DNA from: an uncultured Eubacterium sp.
GTDB taxonomy: Bacteria; Bacillota; Clostridia; Peptostreptococcales; Anaerovoracaceae
DNA length: 64,000 bases
Direction: 5' to 3'
NCBI GenBank assembly: GCA_946555345.1
Contig: CAMNSS010000008.1
Location: 52,219-116,218 of the forward strand
Position numbers and translations under genes: made by a program. This document shows positions 52,316-60,542 of the stretch, one piece after another (the stretch's first letter is position 1; each line of letters starts with the position of its first letter). The notes beneath the pieces are model-generated. The model was not told the DNA's origin. It made no database searches and saw only the letters and a list, made by a program, of their open reading frames with translations.

Positions 52316-53110
52316 ATGCCATTTCGTTTTTGTTCATTTGCCAGCGGAAGCAGCGGCAACTGTTATTTGATAAAAAACGGCGATTCTGCGCTTTTAATCG
52401 ACGCTGGAATTTCCGGCAAGAAAATTTTCCAGGGACTCGACGATACCGATACGCCTAAGGAAGCCGTAGCGGGGATTCTCATCACCCACGAACACATCGA
52501 TCACACCAAAAGCCTGCCCATCGTGACCAAAAAATTGCCCAACATCAAGGCCTATGCCAATGAAGCCACCTGGGCTGCGATCGAACGCCCCGTAGCGGAA
52601 GAGAAACGGCAAATTTTCCATACGGGGGAAGATTTTTTTATCGGCGGCTTTCACGTCAAGCCATTTGCGATCCCGCACGACGCCGCTGACCCAGTGGGAT
52701 TCAGCATTTATTCGGGCGAGCGGCAAATCAGCATCGTTACCGACGTCGGCTACATAACAGAAGAAATATTCCAAGAAATCATCAATGCGGATCTGTTGCT
52801 TTTGGAGGCAAACCACGAAGAAGAAATCCTGTTGATGGGTTCTTATCCATACGAATTGAAACGGCGCATCTTAGGGAAAAAAGGCCACCTTTCCAACGTA
52901 TCGGCGGGAGAGTGCCTCTGCGGGCTTATGGAAGCAAACCCCAAAAAGCGCCAGATTCTGCTCGGCCACCTGAGCCGTGAGAATAACGACCCAGCGGTGG
53001 CGCTTCTGACCATAAAAAACACCCTCCTGGAAAAAAATATTTTCCCGGGGGGCGGCTTGAAGCTGGAAGTGGCGCTGCGTGACTGCTGTAGCTGTGTATA
53101 CGAGGTATAG
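52316..53110 (+). CDS. walJ: WalJ/YycJ metallo-beta-lactamase-fold hydrolase
   Basis: A 264-residue MBL-fold protein. The metal motif THEHIDHTKSL follows the family start CSFASGSSGNCYLIKNG; PHDAADPVGFSI, IVTDVGYI and LLLEANHEEEIL match YycJ. YycJ is an exonuclease-like protein of the wal locus implicated in coordinating division and DNA integrity. The start at 52316 has GAGGAGA upstream. rlmH follows after 159 bases; walJ and rlmH are common neighbours in Firmicutes, but walRK is not in the window. Confidence 0.9.
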   Translation: MPFRFCSFASGSSGNCYLIKNGDSALLIDAGISGKKIFQGLDDTDTPKEAVAGILITHEHIDHTKSLPIVTKKLPNIKAYANEATWAAIERPVAEEKRQIFHTGEDFFIGGFHVKPFAIPHDAADPVGFSIYSGERQISIVTDVGYITEEIFQEIINADLLLLEANHEEEILLMGSYPYELKRRILGKKGHLSNVSAGECLCGLMEANPKKRQILLGHLSRENNDPAVALLTIKNTLLEKNIFPGGGLKLEVALRDCCSCVYEV

Positions 53111-53225
53111 CCGCATATACGGGAAACCGTGCGATTCCCGCAAAGTCACCCGTGACCACCTATACCCCCCTACGCTCTGCGTTACACTGATGCGCCCGCA
53201 ATATCAAACATCAGGTTACAGCCGC

Positions 53226-53248
53226 TTATAACCGCCTATCGGTTATAA
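53226..53248. promoter_or_regulatory. 9-bp perfect inverted repeat before rlmH
   Basis: TTATAACCG and its complement around a CCTAT loop, ending about ten bases before the ribosome site of rlmH. Operator or leader stem-loop; no T-run. Confidence 0.5.
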
Positions 53249-53269
53249 ACGAATCGTGAGGTATCCCCC

Positions 53270-53749
53270 ATGAACATCACCCTATTGACAGTTGGAAAAT
53301 TAAAAGAACGCTACTGGCGGGAGGCCGTCAGCGAATATGCAAAACGCCTCGGAAAGTATTGCCGCTTACAGATAATAGAATTGAAAGAAAGCGCCCTCAA
53401 AGCAAGCGCATCCCCTGCGGATGAGGAGATCGCCAAAGCGGCCGAAGGCGGGGATATCCTGGGAAAAATCAAACCCGCCGACTATGTAATCACCCTTGAA
53501 ATAAAAGGAAAACCGCTTTCCTCCACTGAGATGGCAGAACACATTGGAAATCTTGCGCTTTCCGGGAAAAGCAATATCGTATTCGTCATTGGCGGTTCAC
53601 TGGGACTATCCCCAGAGGTAAGCAAGCGAGCCGATCTAAAGCTCTCCTTTTCAAAGATGACCTTCCCGCATCAGATGATGCGCGTTATTTTATTGGAACA
53701 GATCTACAGAAGCTTTAAAATCCTTAAAAATGAAACCTATCATAAATAA
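53270..53749 (+). CDS. rlmH: 23S rRNA (pseudouridine-1915-N3) methyltransferase
   Basis: A 159-residue SPOUT enzyme with a C-terminal knot: YVITLEIKGKPLSSTEMAEHI, NIVFVIGGSLGLSPEV and the conserved FSKMTFPHQMMRVILLEQIYRSFKI, ending ETYHK. It methylates pseudouridine 1915 of 23S rRNA. Complete and typical in length. The 3' end resembles the staphylococcal SCC attachment site, which is simply the conserved rlmH coding end; no recombinase genes follow. Confidence 0.96.
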   Translation: MNITLLTVGKLKERYWREAVSEYAKRLGKYCRLQIIELKESALKASASPADEEIAKAAEGGDILGKIKPADYVITLEIKGKPLSSTEMAEHIGNLALSGKSNIVFVIGGSLGLSPEVSKRADLKLSFSKMTFPHQMMRVILLEQIYRSFKILKNETYHK

Positions 53750-54046
53750 TGGCAATTTTCAACGTATCTTCCCTGAAATGCCTAAAAACGGCTTTTGGGT
53801 AAATTTAGTGAATCAAAAGCTCCTAGCCACTCTGGCGCACGATGATTCGGATGTGTCAACCAGTCTATTTATCGAAAAGTTTACAGTTTTATGGGATTTT
53901 CGTTGCAAATCCAAATGCATATTGCTTGCATAAAGCTATTTGCCCATTTTCACGGCCGCACGCCCTCCATGCGAGGCAGTTGCGGGGTTCTATTGCGCCA
54001 GGCATACGGTGCGCGATTACGCAAGGAAACGCCAGCAGACGATCCA
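53750..54046. other. Gap between rlmH and the convergent flavoprotein gene
   Basis: About 297 bases. Small frames are present but none has a ribosome site or recognisable product. No terminator with T-run seen. Confidence 0.45.
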
Positions 54047-55321
54047 TCACACAGAACCGATCACCTGCTTGCGGTATGACACATCCCGCTCCAGCCGCTC
54101 TACCACCGCATCCATCACCCGCGGATCATGCATGGACTCCATGAAGAGCGCATTCACCTTCAACTTATCCGCCAGCGATCCCGTTGCCAGCGGTCCTTGC
54201 ACCAATGGATTCGCCATCGCTAGCGGCGGCTTCTGCGCATCACCCCCGGCAGAATGCGCCGCAAGCTTCGCTTTCCGCTGCGTATGCAGCGCCGCTTCAT
54301 ACGCATTATCCAACAGCCCTTCCGAAAAATCATGCTTGCGGAACGCTGCGAAAGCCGCATCCGCTGCGGCCTTCGCAGAATCCGCCGCCGCCGAAAGCCC
54401 ATCGTTAAATAACGGCATCATCTGCGATGCGGCGTCCCCAATCAACAGAAACCCATCGCCAGCCTTTTTCATTCCCTGCGTGATATCCGTCAGCTTCCCG
54501 CCAGACCACGGGCTGATCTGCTTAGCGCCCTGAAACATGATTTTCATTTCTTCCCGTGAGGAAACCCATTCCGCAAACCGGTGCGGAAGCTCCGCATCCC
54601 TCACCGAATCCCTGCCGCAAACCACAACGCCTGCATTGCAAATGCCCTTTTTCACGCCATCCTTTCCAACCGGAAGCGCCCAAAAATATCCCGGCGCCAG
54701 CCGTGCATCAAAAGAAAACACGCCGTACGCCTTATACTGCCCCAGAGCCAGCGTCCGGTCGAGTTTCACGCCTTTAAAATACGCCCGCTGCGAGAGCCAT
54801 ATGCCCGACGGCTTTTCTTCCATGACATCCAAGGATTTTGCAACCATCGAACTAGCCCCGTCGGCGCCGATCACCAGTTTGCTCCTGATTTCCGACTCAT
54901 CACCCCGGAAACGGGTTCTTACGCCCCTTACAATCCCGCGCTCGCAAATGACGTCCAGCACCCGGCAACCCTGCCGGAACTCTGCGCCCCAGCTTACCGC
55001 CGTATCCACTAAAAGCTTGTCTAGCTGATACCTGCTCGTCGTATAACACTCAAAGGGAACGGTAACGCTGCTGCCGTTATTGCTGCTGATCCTGATGTTG
55101 CGGATACAGGTGCTTATTTGATCCAGCGCATCGATCGCCTCCAAATTGTTCACATGGGCAACGATACCTTCACGCAGCATATCGCCGCAAGCCTTATCGC
55201 GAGGAAAAATATCTTTATCCAAGAGCAGGACATCCAGCCCCGCTTTCGCCAGGTACGCAGCACAAACCGAACCTGCCGGGCCCGCTCCTACGACGATCAC
55301 ATCTCTTTCAATCACAGCCAT
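54047..55321 (-). CDS. Geranylgeranyl-reductase-family FAD oxidoreductase (FixC-like)
   Basis: A 424-residue flavoprotein of the p-hydroxybenzoate-hydroxylase fold: dinucleotide motif VIVVGAGPAGSVCAAYL, the family box DKACGDMLREGIV, and the second FAD motif GFLLIGDAASQMMPLFNDGL. The family includes isoprenoid reductases and ETF-quinone oxidoreductase-like FixC. The ribosome site AAGGAGGTG is made by the last codons (Lys-Glu-Val) of the upstream twin-FAD gene, so the two are tightly coupled and may form one electron-transfer system. Residues about 335-395 have an Ala/Lys-rich stretch. Substrate unknown. Confidence 0.82.
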   Translation of the reverse strand: MAVIERDVIVVGAGPAGSVCAAYLAKAGLDVLLLDKDIFPRDKACGDMLREGIVAHVNNLEAIDALDQISTCIRNIRISSNNGSSVTVPFECYTTSRYQLDKLLVDTAVSWGAEFRQGCRVLDVICERGIVRGVRTRFRGDESEIRSKLVIGADGASSMVAKSLDVMEEKPSGIWLSQRAYFKGVKLDRTLALGQYKAYGVFSFDARLAPGYFWALPVGKDGVKKGICNAGVVVCGRDSVRDAELPHRFAEWVSSREEMKIMFQGAKQISPWSGGKLTDITQGMKKAGDGFLLIGDAASQMMPLFNDGLSAAADSAKAAADAAFAAFRKHDFSEGLLDNAYEAALHTQRKAKLAAHSAGGDAQKPPLAMANPLVQGPLATGSLADKLKVNALFMESMHDPRVMDAVVERLERDVSYRKQVIGSV

Positions 55322-55323
55322 CG

Positions 55324-58107
55324 CTACACCTCCTTCAAGGTTATCGCATTCACAGGACACATCCGTACACAGATCCCACAGCCCATGCAGCTTGCGGCTT
55401 CCTGCTTATGGTAGCCGCACCGCATACACCGCTTCGCTTCCATCTCCGCCTGCGCCGCATCAAACAATATCTTGCCCTTTGCAAATCCTGTGGCGTTTTG
55501 CTCTTTGTCTCCTTCGATCACCTCGTGCGTGACCGCTGGCTTTCTCCTGCGGCTTTTGCTGACGCTGATGTAAGTATTTTTTCCCGCCAGGAAATTATCG
55601 ATTGCCGTCGCCCCGGCACGGCCCGCATCGGTTGAACTCATGGCAAAATCACCGATGGAAAAAACGCCCGGGATGCTGGTTGCCAGATTGTCATACGTCG
55701 CAATATACCCATCCTCATCAATATCCAGCTTGAGATTCCTGATTGCGATTGCATCCGTTTCCGATCTTCTGCCGCTTCCCAGTACCAGCGTATCGCCAGG
55801 CACGGGCATCGGGAAATTCTTCTCTAAAACCCTGCAATCCACGCCGCAAATATGCCCGTTTTCCTCGTTGATCCCAGAAATTTCCACGCCTGTCACCAGA
55901 TTAACGCCTTCCGACAGGGCGGCGTTTACCGCAGATGTATTGATCTGCAATGCCGCTTTGCTCAGCGGGGCTAACACCGTCACCTCACCGCCGGTTTCTT
56001 TTAATTTTCTGGCGATATCAAAAGTCATTTCATCGCCGCCCGCTACCAAAATGCGCGTTCCAATCCCCGGGATTTCTTCATTGTCCGCCAGCCTGCCCAT
56101 CAAGGTCACCATGTCAAACACGCCAGCGCAATCGGCATTTTTAAGCTTCGGCAGTCCACCGCCGGACTCACCGATAGCAAACAAAATCGCTTTAAAGCCC
56201 ATCTGGAATAGCTGTTCGATATTTGGCCTTATCCCAGCGGATACATTGTATACCGTTTCGATTCCGCAGGCTTCGACTTTATTCAGCTCACGGATCAAGA
56301 CATCCTTGTCGATCCGCTTATCGGTAGCAAGCCACCGGTATCTTCCGCCAAGAGCAGGATATTTTTCAAAAATCGTCGGCCGATATCCTTTTCGCGCCAG
56401 GGAAACGGCAGCCGTTACGCCTGCAATCCCGCCGCCAACCACGGCAACTTTATGGTTCGGAAGGCCGCCTAAGCCGCCCGTTTCAGCAAACCCGTCAAAA
56501 CCGTCAAACTCTTCCCCGGCCTCCTCCGGGTCGGCAAACGCATCGAGCCGCGGCATATTCTCTTCAATCCCCGCAGAGCGGATCACGTACAAGATATCAT
56601 CCGCAGGACCTCGCCTCTCCAGGACGCCGCCCTCACGCTGTACTTGCTCATACTGCGGTTTCATCCTCACGATATTGTCAGGGTATATGGCTTGTCCATC
56701 CGGCGCATGGCCGATCTTGTGAGGCCTTGCCGCCATCCGCATCCCCCGCATCGCCCGGTCGATTTCAATCGCAGCCTGTTCCCCAGCAGCCAAGGCTTCT
56801 ACCACGGAACTGCTTTCCCCCGTAGCATCTCCGCAAGCAAAAATCATCTCCTTGTTCGTTTTATGGCATTCATCTATTTTTATCCTGCTGTCCGGATACG
56901 TCTCCACCTTGCTGATATTGACAACACTGCACCTCCGCCCCGTGGCAAAGATAACGGTATCGCAGAAATAATTATATGAACTTCCCCTGGCCTGCTGCGG
57001 CCTCATCCTGCCCTGCTCATCCTCGATGTAATCGACACGGATGAATTCTACCGCCTTTACCTTCGCCCCTTCCGTAATGATCTGCTTCGGCGCAATGCGG
57101 CATCGCAGCTCTATCCCTTCCTCCCGGAGAGCTGCCTGCGACTCCCCGGACATCTGCAAATCGGCTTCGTCAGCCATAGCGGCACACAGAACCTCCTTGC
57201 CCATGCGAACCAGCACCCTTGCGAGATCCGCCGCAAAACCGCCGCCACCGACGACCACGATCTTTTCACCGATTACAGCGCCTTCATCTATCCCGCCTGT
57301 AATCTGGCGCATAGCCGTTACGCCATCGTACACAGTATCGCCATCTGCGCCAGGGATGTCCGGCTTGATACCGACAGACGTTCCCACAGCAATCAAGCAG
57401 GCCTGATAGCCTTCCTCCCATAACATATCCAGTGTGCCGTTTTCTCCTATGTAATGGTTATACCGGACCTCTATGCCCGGCGACACGATCCGGTCGATTT
57501 CCTCCTGCATCCTGTCCTTATCGAGCCGGAAAGCGGGAATGCCCCAGTTAAGCGCACCGCCCAGCTTCTTGTCTTTTTCAAATATCGTGACGGGGTATCC
57601 TTCCTTTGCCAGGTGAAATGCTGCGCTAAGCCCCGCCGGGCCTCCGCCGATCACGGCGATCTTTTCAGGAAAACGCTTCATGTATTTCAGCGGCTTTGGC
57701 GTGGATTTCGACAAAACATACCCTTCAAGCCCCTTCATGTTGATCGCATGATCCACGAATGCGCCGCGCTTGCATGCCTTTTGGCAAATATGGCCGCAGA
57801 CCTGTGCGCACACCTGCGGCATCGGGTTTTTCCCGCTGATATGCGCATATGCCCTTTCCAAGTCCCCATTCTTTACCAGCGCAGTCACCGCCTGCGGAAT
57901 AATCCCCAGCGGGCAGCCTGTGGAACACGCCAGCAAAGCAGCCTGTTTCTTCGCCTCCGGAAAAGATTTCGTGCGGCAAGCCACCGTTTTCTGGTATTCG
58001 CCGATTGCCTGGGTCGGGCAGATTTCCCGGCATTCCCCACAGTTGATGCAAAGCTTCCGATCTATCGCCGCTTCGGCTTTTTTATCTATTGTTATGTTGA
58101 ATTTCAT
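55324..58107 (-). CDS. Twin GltD-like FAD/NAD(P) oxidoreductase with terminal ferredoxin domains
   Basis: A 927-residue iron-sulfur flavoprotein. N-terminal 4Fe-4S (Cys 20, 23, 26, 30), then the GltD/DPD-type cluster region (Cys 61, 65, 100, 104, 108, 112). A first FAD/NAD module starts at VIGGGPAGL (152-160), with its NAD(P) motif at VVVGGGGFA (284-292). A second complete module starts at VVGGGIAGV (557-565). A C-terminal ferredoxin has CMRCGYHK and CMGCGICVRMCP. Two oxidoreductase modules in one chain suggest electron confurcation or bifurcation between NAD(P)H, ferredoxin and the partner flavoprotein; this is inference. A low-complexity linker lies at about 526-550. Confidence 0.85.
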   Translation of the reverse strand: MKFNITIDKKAEAAIDRKLCINCGECREICPTQAIGEYQKTVACRTKSFPEAKKQAALLACSTGCPLGIIPQAVTALVKNGDLERAYAHISGKNPMPQVCAQVCGHICQKACKRGAFVDHAINMKGLEGYVLSKSTPKPLKYMKRFPEKIAVIGGGPAGLSAAFHLAKEGYPVTIFEKDKKLGGALNWGIPAFRLDKDRMQEEIDRIVSPGIEVRYNHYIGENGTLDMLWEEGYQACLIAVGTSVGIKPDIPGADGDTVYDGVTAMRQITGGIDEGAVIGEKIVVVGGGGFAADLARVLVRMGKEVLCAAMADEADLQMSGESQAALREEGIELRCRIAPKQIITEGAKVKAVEFIRVDYIEDEQGRMRPQQARGSSYNYFCDTVIFATGRRCSVVNISKVETYPDSRIKIDECHKTNKEMIFACGDATGESSSVVEALAAGEQAAIEIDRAMRGMRMAARPHKIGHAPDGQAIYPDNIVRMKPQYEQVQREGGVLERRGPADDILYVIRSAGIEENMPRLDAFADPEEAGEEFDGFDGFAETGGLGGLPNHKVAVVGGGIAGVTAAVSLARKGYRPTIFEKYPALGGRYRWLATDKRIDKDVLIRELNKVEACGIETVYNVSAGIRPNIEQLFQMGFKAILFAIGESGGGLPKLKNADCAGVFDMVTLMGRLADNEEIPGIGTRILVAGGDEMTFDIARKLKETGGEVTVLAPLSKAALQINTSAVNAALSEGVNLVTGVEISGINEENGHICGVDCRVLEKNFPMPVPGDTLVLGSGRRSETDAIAIRNLKLDIDEDGYIATYDNLATSIPGVFSIGDFAMSSTDAGRAGATAIDNFLAGKNTYISVSKSRRRKPAVTHEVIEGDKEQNATGFAKGKILFDAAQAEMEAKRCMRCGYHKQEAASCMGCGICVRMCPVNAITLKEV

Positions 58108-58283
58108 CCGCTCCTCCTGCGTTCTTCCTGCGATATTCCCTTCAATCTATCCGCATATCCGCGCGCTTCCTTGCGATTTCTTCACTGCGCCGCCGCCCCA
58201 TAATGCGCCTGCAAATTTCCCGCGATGCGCCGCCAAGCTCCCTGCGGCTCTATACGATTCCTTCGATGCGCACGGCAACCCTC
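58108..58283. other. Repeat-like spacer upstream of the twin-FAD gene
   Basis: 176 bases of degenerate GC-rich units (GCGCTTCCTTGCGATTTCTTC, GCGATGCGCCGCC types). No gene. Confidence 0.4.
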
Positions 58284-58658
58284 CTATGATATTTCCATCG
58301 CCGACAATTCTTCTGCCAGCTCCTCGCACATCGCCGCTGGCAGGATGCTCCTGATCATGGATGTTGCCGCCGCCGCATCCATCACCTTCACATCATTCCC
58401 ACGAACCCATTTCTGGCAAAGCCTGATAAAGCCGTAATCCCGAATGCCGTTCCACGCAAAATTGACGTTCCTCTGCGCCATGAGAAAAATGAGCTTTGAC
58501 GGACCTTCCCAGCGGATTTCGTTCTCCAGATAAAGCATTTCGGAAACGCCGCTGTACTGCGTCTGAAACTCGCCGCTCACTTTTTCGATCTGCTTTTCTA
58601 CCGTTTTTGCTCGTTTATGCCCCCGTATCCCACCTAAAAAGCGTTGTTCTGCAGCCAT
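58284..58658 (-). CDS. Hypothetical protein upstream of the flavoprotein pair
   Basis: A 124-residue soluble protein with GGAGGAA before its ATG. It contains KTVEKQIEKVSGEFQTQYSGVSEMLYLENEI and FAWNGIRDYGFIRLCQKWVRGND, with no cofactor motif or membrane helix. I do not recognise the family. It is read in the same direction as the two flavoprotein genes 176 bases downstream, so a shared transcript is possible. Codon composition looks like a real gene. Confidence 0.6.
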   Translation of the reverse strand: MAAEQRFLGGIRGHKRAKTVEKQIEKVSGEFQTQYSGVSEMLYLENEIRWEGPSKLIFLMAQRNVNFAWNGIRDYGFIRLCQKWVRGNDVKVMDAAAATSMIRSILPAAMCEELAEELSAMEIS

Positions 58659-58866
58659 GCCATTTCCTCCTTGTGCGCCTTTCCATCATCTGTCTATCAT
58701 TGTACCATACCCGGCCTGCTTTGCGGCACGAAAAAATGACATTTTTTGCAGCGGCTCTGGTTATTTTATGTCTGTGGCGGCCTCATTTGCTGTGCGTCCG
58801 ATACGCCGGCTTTTCTTGTCGTCTATCTGCGGCAGCTCTTCTTGTTTCATAACTGCGGCGGTCTGC

Positions 58867-60015
58867 TCACCTCGCATCTTCGGCGGCAATCCGTTTCACT
58901 GCCGCAATGACTGATTCGATGTCCTTTTCCCCGGTATAAAAGCCCGGGCATATCCGCACGCACCCCCTGTTTTCCGTTCCGATCGTTTTGTGCGCCATGC
59001 CGCTGCAATGAAAGCCCGCCCGGACTGCGATTCCGTAGCTGTCATTCAGTATGCCCGCCACCTCCTCGCAATCCAAATCCGCTATATTCATCGCAATCAC
59101 CGCAGTTTTTTCATGCGTATCCTGCGGACCGTAAAGGACGACCTGCGGGATGCTTTCCAAGCCTTTTTGCAATTTTTCGGTTAAGCGGCGTTCATATTCC
59201 TCGATCACGTCCACGCCGATTTTATTGATCATCCTGATTGCCGCGCCAAGCGCAATAATCCCCGGCGCATTGACCGTCCCTGCTTCGTAGCCTTCCGGAA
59301 AATCAGCCGGCTGCTGCGCCTGGTCAGAATAGCTTCCCGTGCCGCCCATCATCAGCGGCGTTGTTTCGATTCCCTTCCTAATATAAAGAAACCCTGTCCC
59401 CTGTGGTCCCAGAAGCCCTTTATGCCCAGGGGCTGCCAGGATATCGATATGATTCTTTTTGACATCCAGATCCATATGACCTGCACCTTGCGCCGCATCG
59501 ACAAGAAACAGAATCCCGTTCCTGAGCGCGATCCGCCCGATTTCGGCAAGCGGCATTTTCGTTCCAGTTACGTTAGAAGCTGCCGTGATTACGATCATTC
59601 TCGTTTTGTCGTTAATCGCCTCCTTGATTTTTGCAGGGTCGATGCACCCTGACGCATCGCATTGTACGAAATGCGTGTCAACTCCCTTTGCCTTTAGCAT
59701 ATGCAAAGGGCGCACGACCGAATTATGCTCCATCGAAGAGGTAATCACATGATCGCCTTCTTTTAAAATTCCCTGCAAAGCAATGTTCAGCCCTTCGGTG
59801 CAATTTTTCGTAAAAATGATCTGCCCTGCATCGTCTATGTGAAAAAGATATGCAATGGCAAGCCGCGTCTTATAGATTTCATGCGCGGTCCTCGCCGCCA
59901 TGAAATGTCCTGACCGCCCGGGGTTCGCGCAATAATTAGCCATCGCATCGATGAGTGTCTCTGCTACCTCCGGCGGTTTCGGATAAGATGTCGCCCCATT
60001 ATCCATATATATCAT
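58867..60015 (-). CDS. Class V aminotransferase / cysteine desulfurase (SufS-like family)
   Basis: A 382-residue PLP enzyme. MIYMDNGATSYPKP is the typical start; the PLP Lys is in APGHKGLLGPQGTG; VDAAQGAGHMDLDV binds the cofactor; the substrate Cys is in RAGFHCSGMAHKTIGT. It belongs to the branch of small desulfurases found in anaerobes, sometimes near selenium genes; no selenium gene is seen here. It should release sulfur from cysteine for Fe-S or thiocofactors. GGGAGG precedes the start. Confidence 0.9.
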   Translation of the reverse strand: MIYMDNGATSYPKPPEVAETLIDAMANYCANPGRSGHFMAARTAHEIYKTRLAIAYLFHIDDAGQIIFTKNCTEGLNIALQGILKEGDHVITSSMEHNSVVRPLHMLKAKGVDTHFVQCDASGCIDPAKIKEAINDKTRMIVITAASNVTGTKMPLAEIGRIALRNGILFLVDAAQGAGHMDLDVKKNHIDILAAPGHKGLLGPQGTGFLYIRKGIETTPLMMGGTGSYSDQAQQPADFPEGYEAGTVNAPGIIALGAAIRMINKIGVDVIEEYERRLTEKLQKGLESIPQVVLYGPQDTHEKTAVIAMNIADLDCEEVAGILNDSYGIAVRAGFHCSGMAHKTIGTENRGCVRICPGFYTGEKDIESVIAAVKRIAAEDAR

Positions 60016-60140
60016 GTCCGTACCTCCCTCATATCCTGCTTATATCTAGTTTATGCACGAAAAAGGGGAAACGTGAACATGAAAACCGGCAGCCTTAAAG
60101 CTGCGTTGTTTTTTCGTACCAAAGCGGTGTTCTTTTACAT

Positions 60141-60182
60141 AAAAAAAGTGTGCAAGATGGAACCAAAGATTCCTTTGCACAC
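60141..60182 (-). terminator. Minus-strand terminator
   Basis: GTGTGCAA/TTGCACAC stem (60148-60155, 60175-60182) with an inner GGAA/TTCC, then seven T on the minus strand (60141-60147). Confidence 0.8.
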
Positions 60183-60315
60183 ATATCGCCTGCTCCGGGG
60201 TAACGCTTCGCAAGACGCCTTCTTTGCCTTTTTACCCCAGCTTTAGCTGGCTGGGCAAAACGGACAGCGCAGGTGAAATTCCGCCATATCGCCTTAGCGA
60301 TATTTCCCGCATTAT

Positions 60316-60357
60316 AAAAAAGCTTCCAAAAATCCATGCCTGTGGATTTTGGGAAGC
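60316..60357 (-). terminator. Terminator of the DUF362 gene
   Basis: GCTTCC...AAAATCCA pairs with TGGATTTT...GGAAGC around a six-base loop; six T follow on the minus strand (60316-60321). It is about 190 bases after the DUF362 stop. Confidence 0.85.
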
Positions 60358-60542
60358 GAGCGAGCCATCTGTTGGGGCGGGCCGTTGGCTGAATCAGTTG
60401 ATGCGGCCGCCCTGCGCATCATTATGCCAAACAAAATCCAAGGCTACAGAGCGCATTGCTTGCACCATATGCCCTAGCGCACCAATACGGCCAAACGGCC
60501 AGAACCGATTGCCAGGACTCCTGCCTTCCGATCGTTTCACGC

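Larger units (their letters stand above)
60016..60542. other. Gene-free stretch with two minus-strand terminators
   Basis: 527 bases without a supported gene. The interval between the two terminators (about 60183-60315) contains several stems (for example CCCAGC/GCTGGG at about 60236-60255 and GCGATAT repeats) and might encode a small RNA, but no promoter is clear. Confidence 0.45.

Noticed and set aside
53730..53760. SCCmec-type attachment site at the rlmH end
   Set aside because: The similarity is the conserved rlmH coding end. No ccr recombinase, mec gene or repeated att sequence follows.
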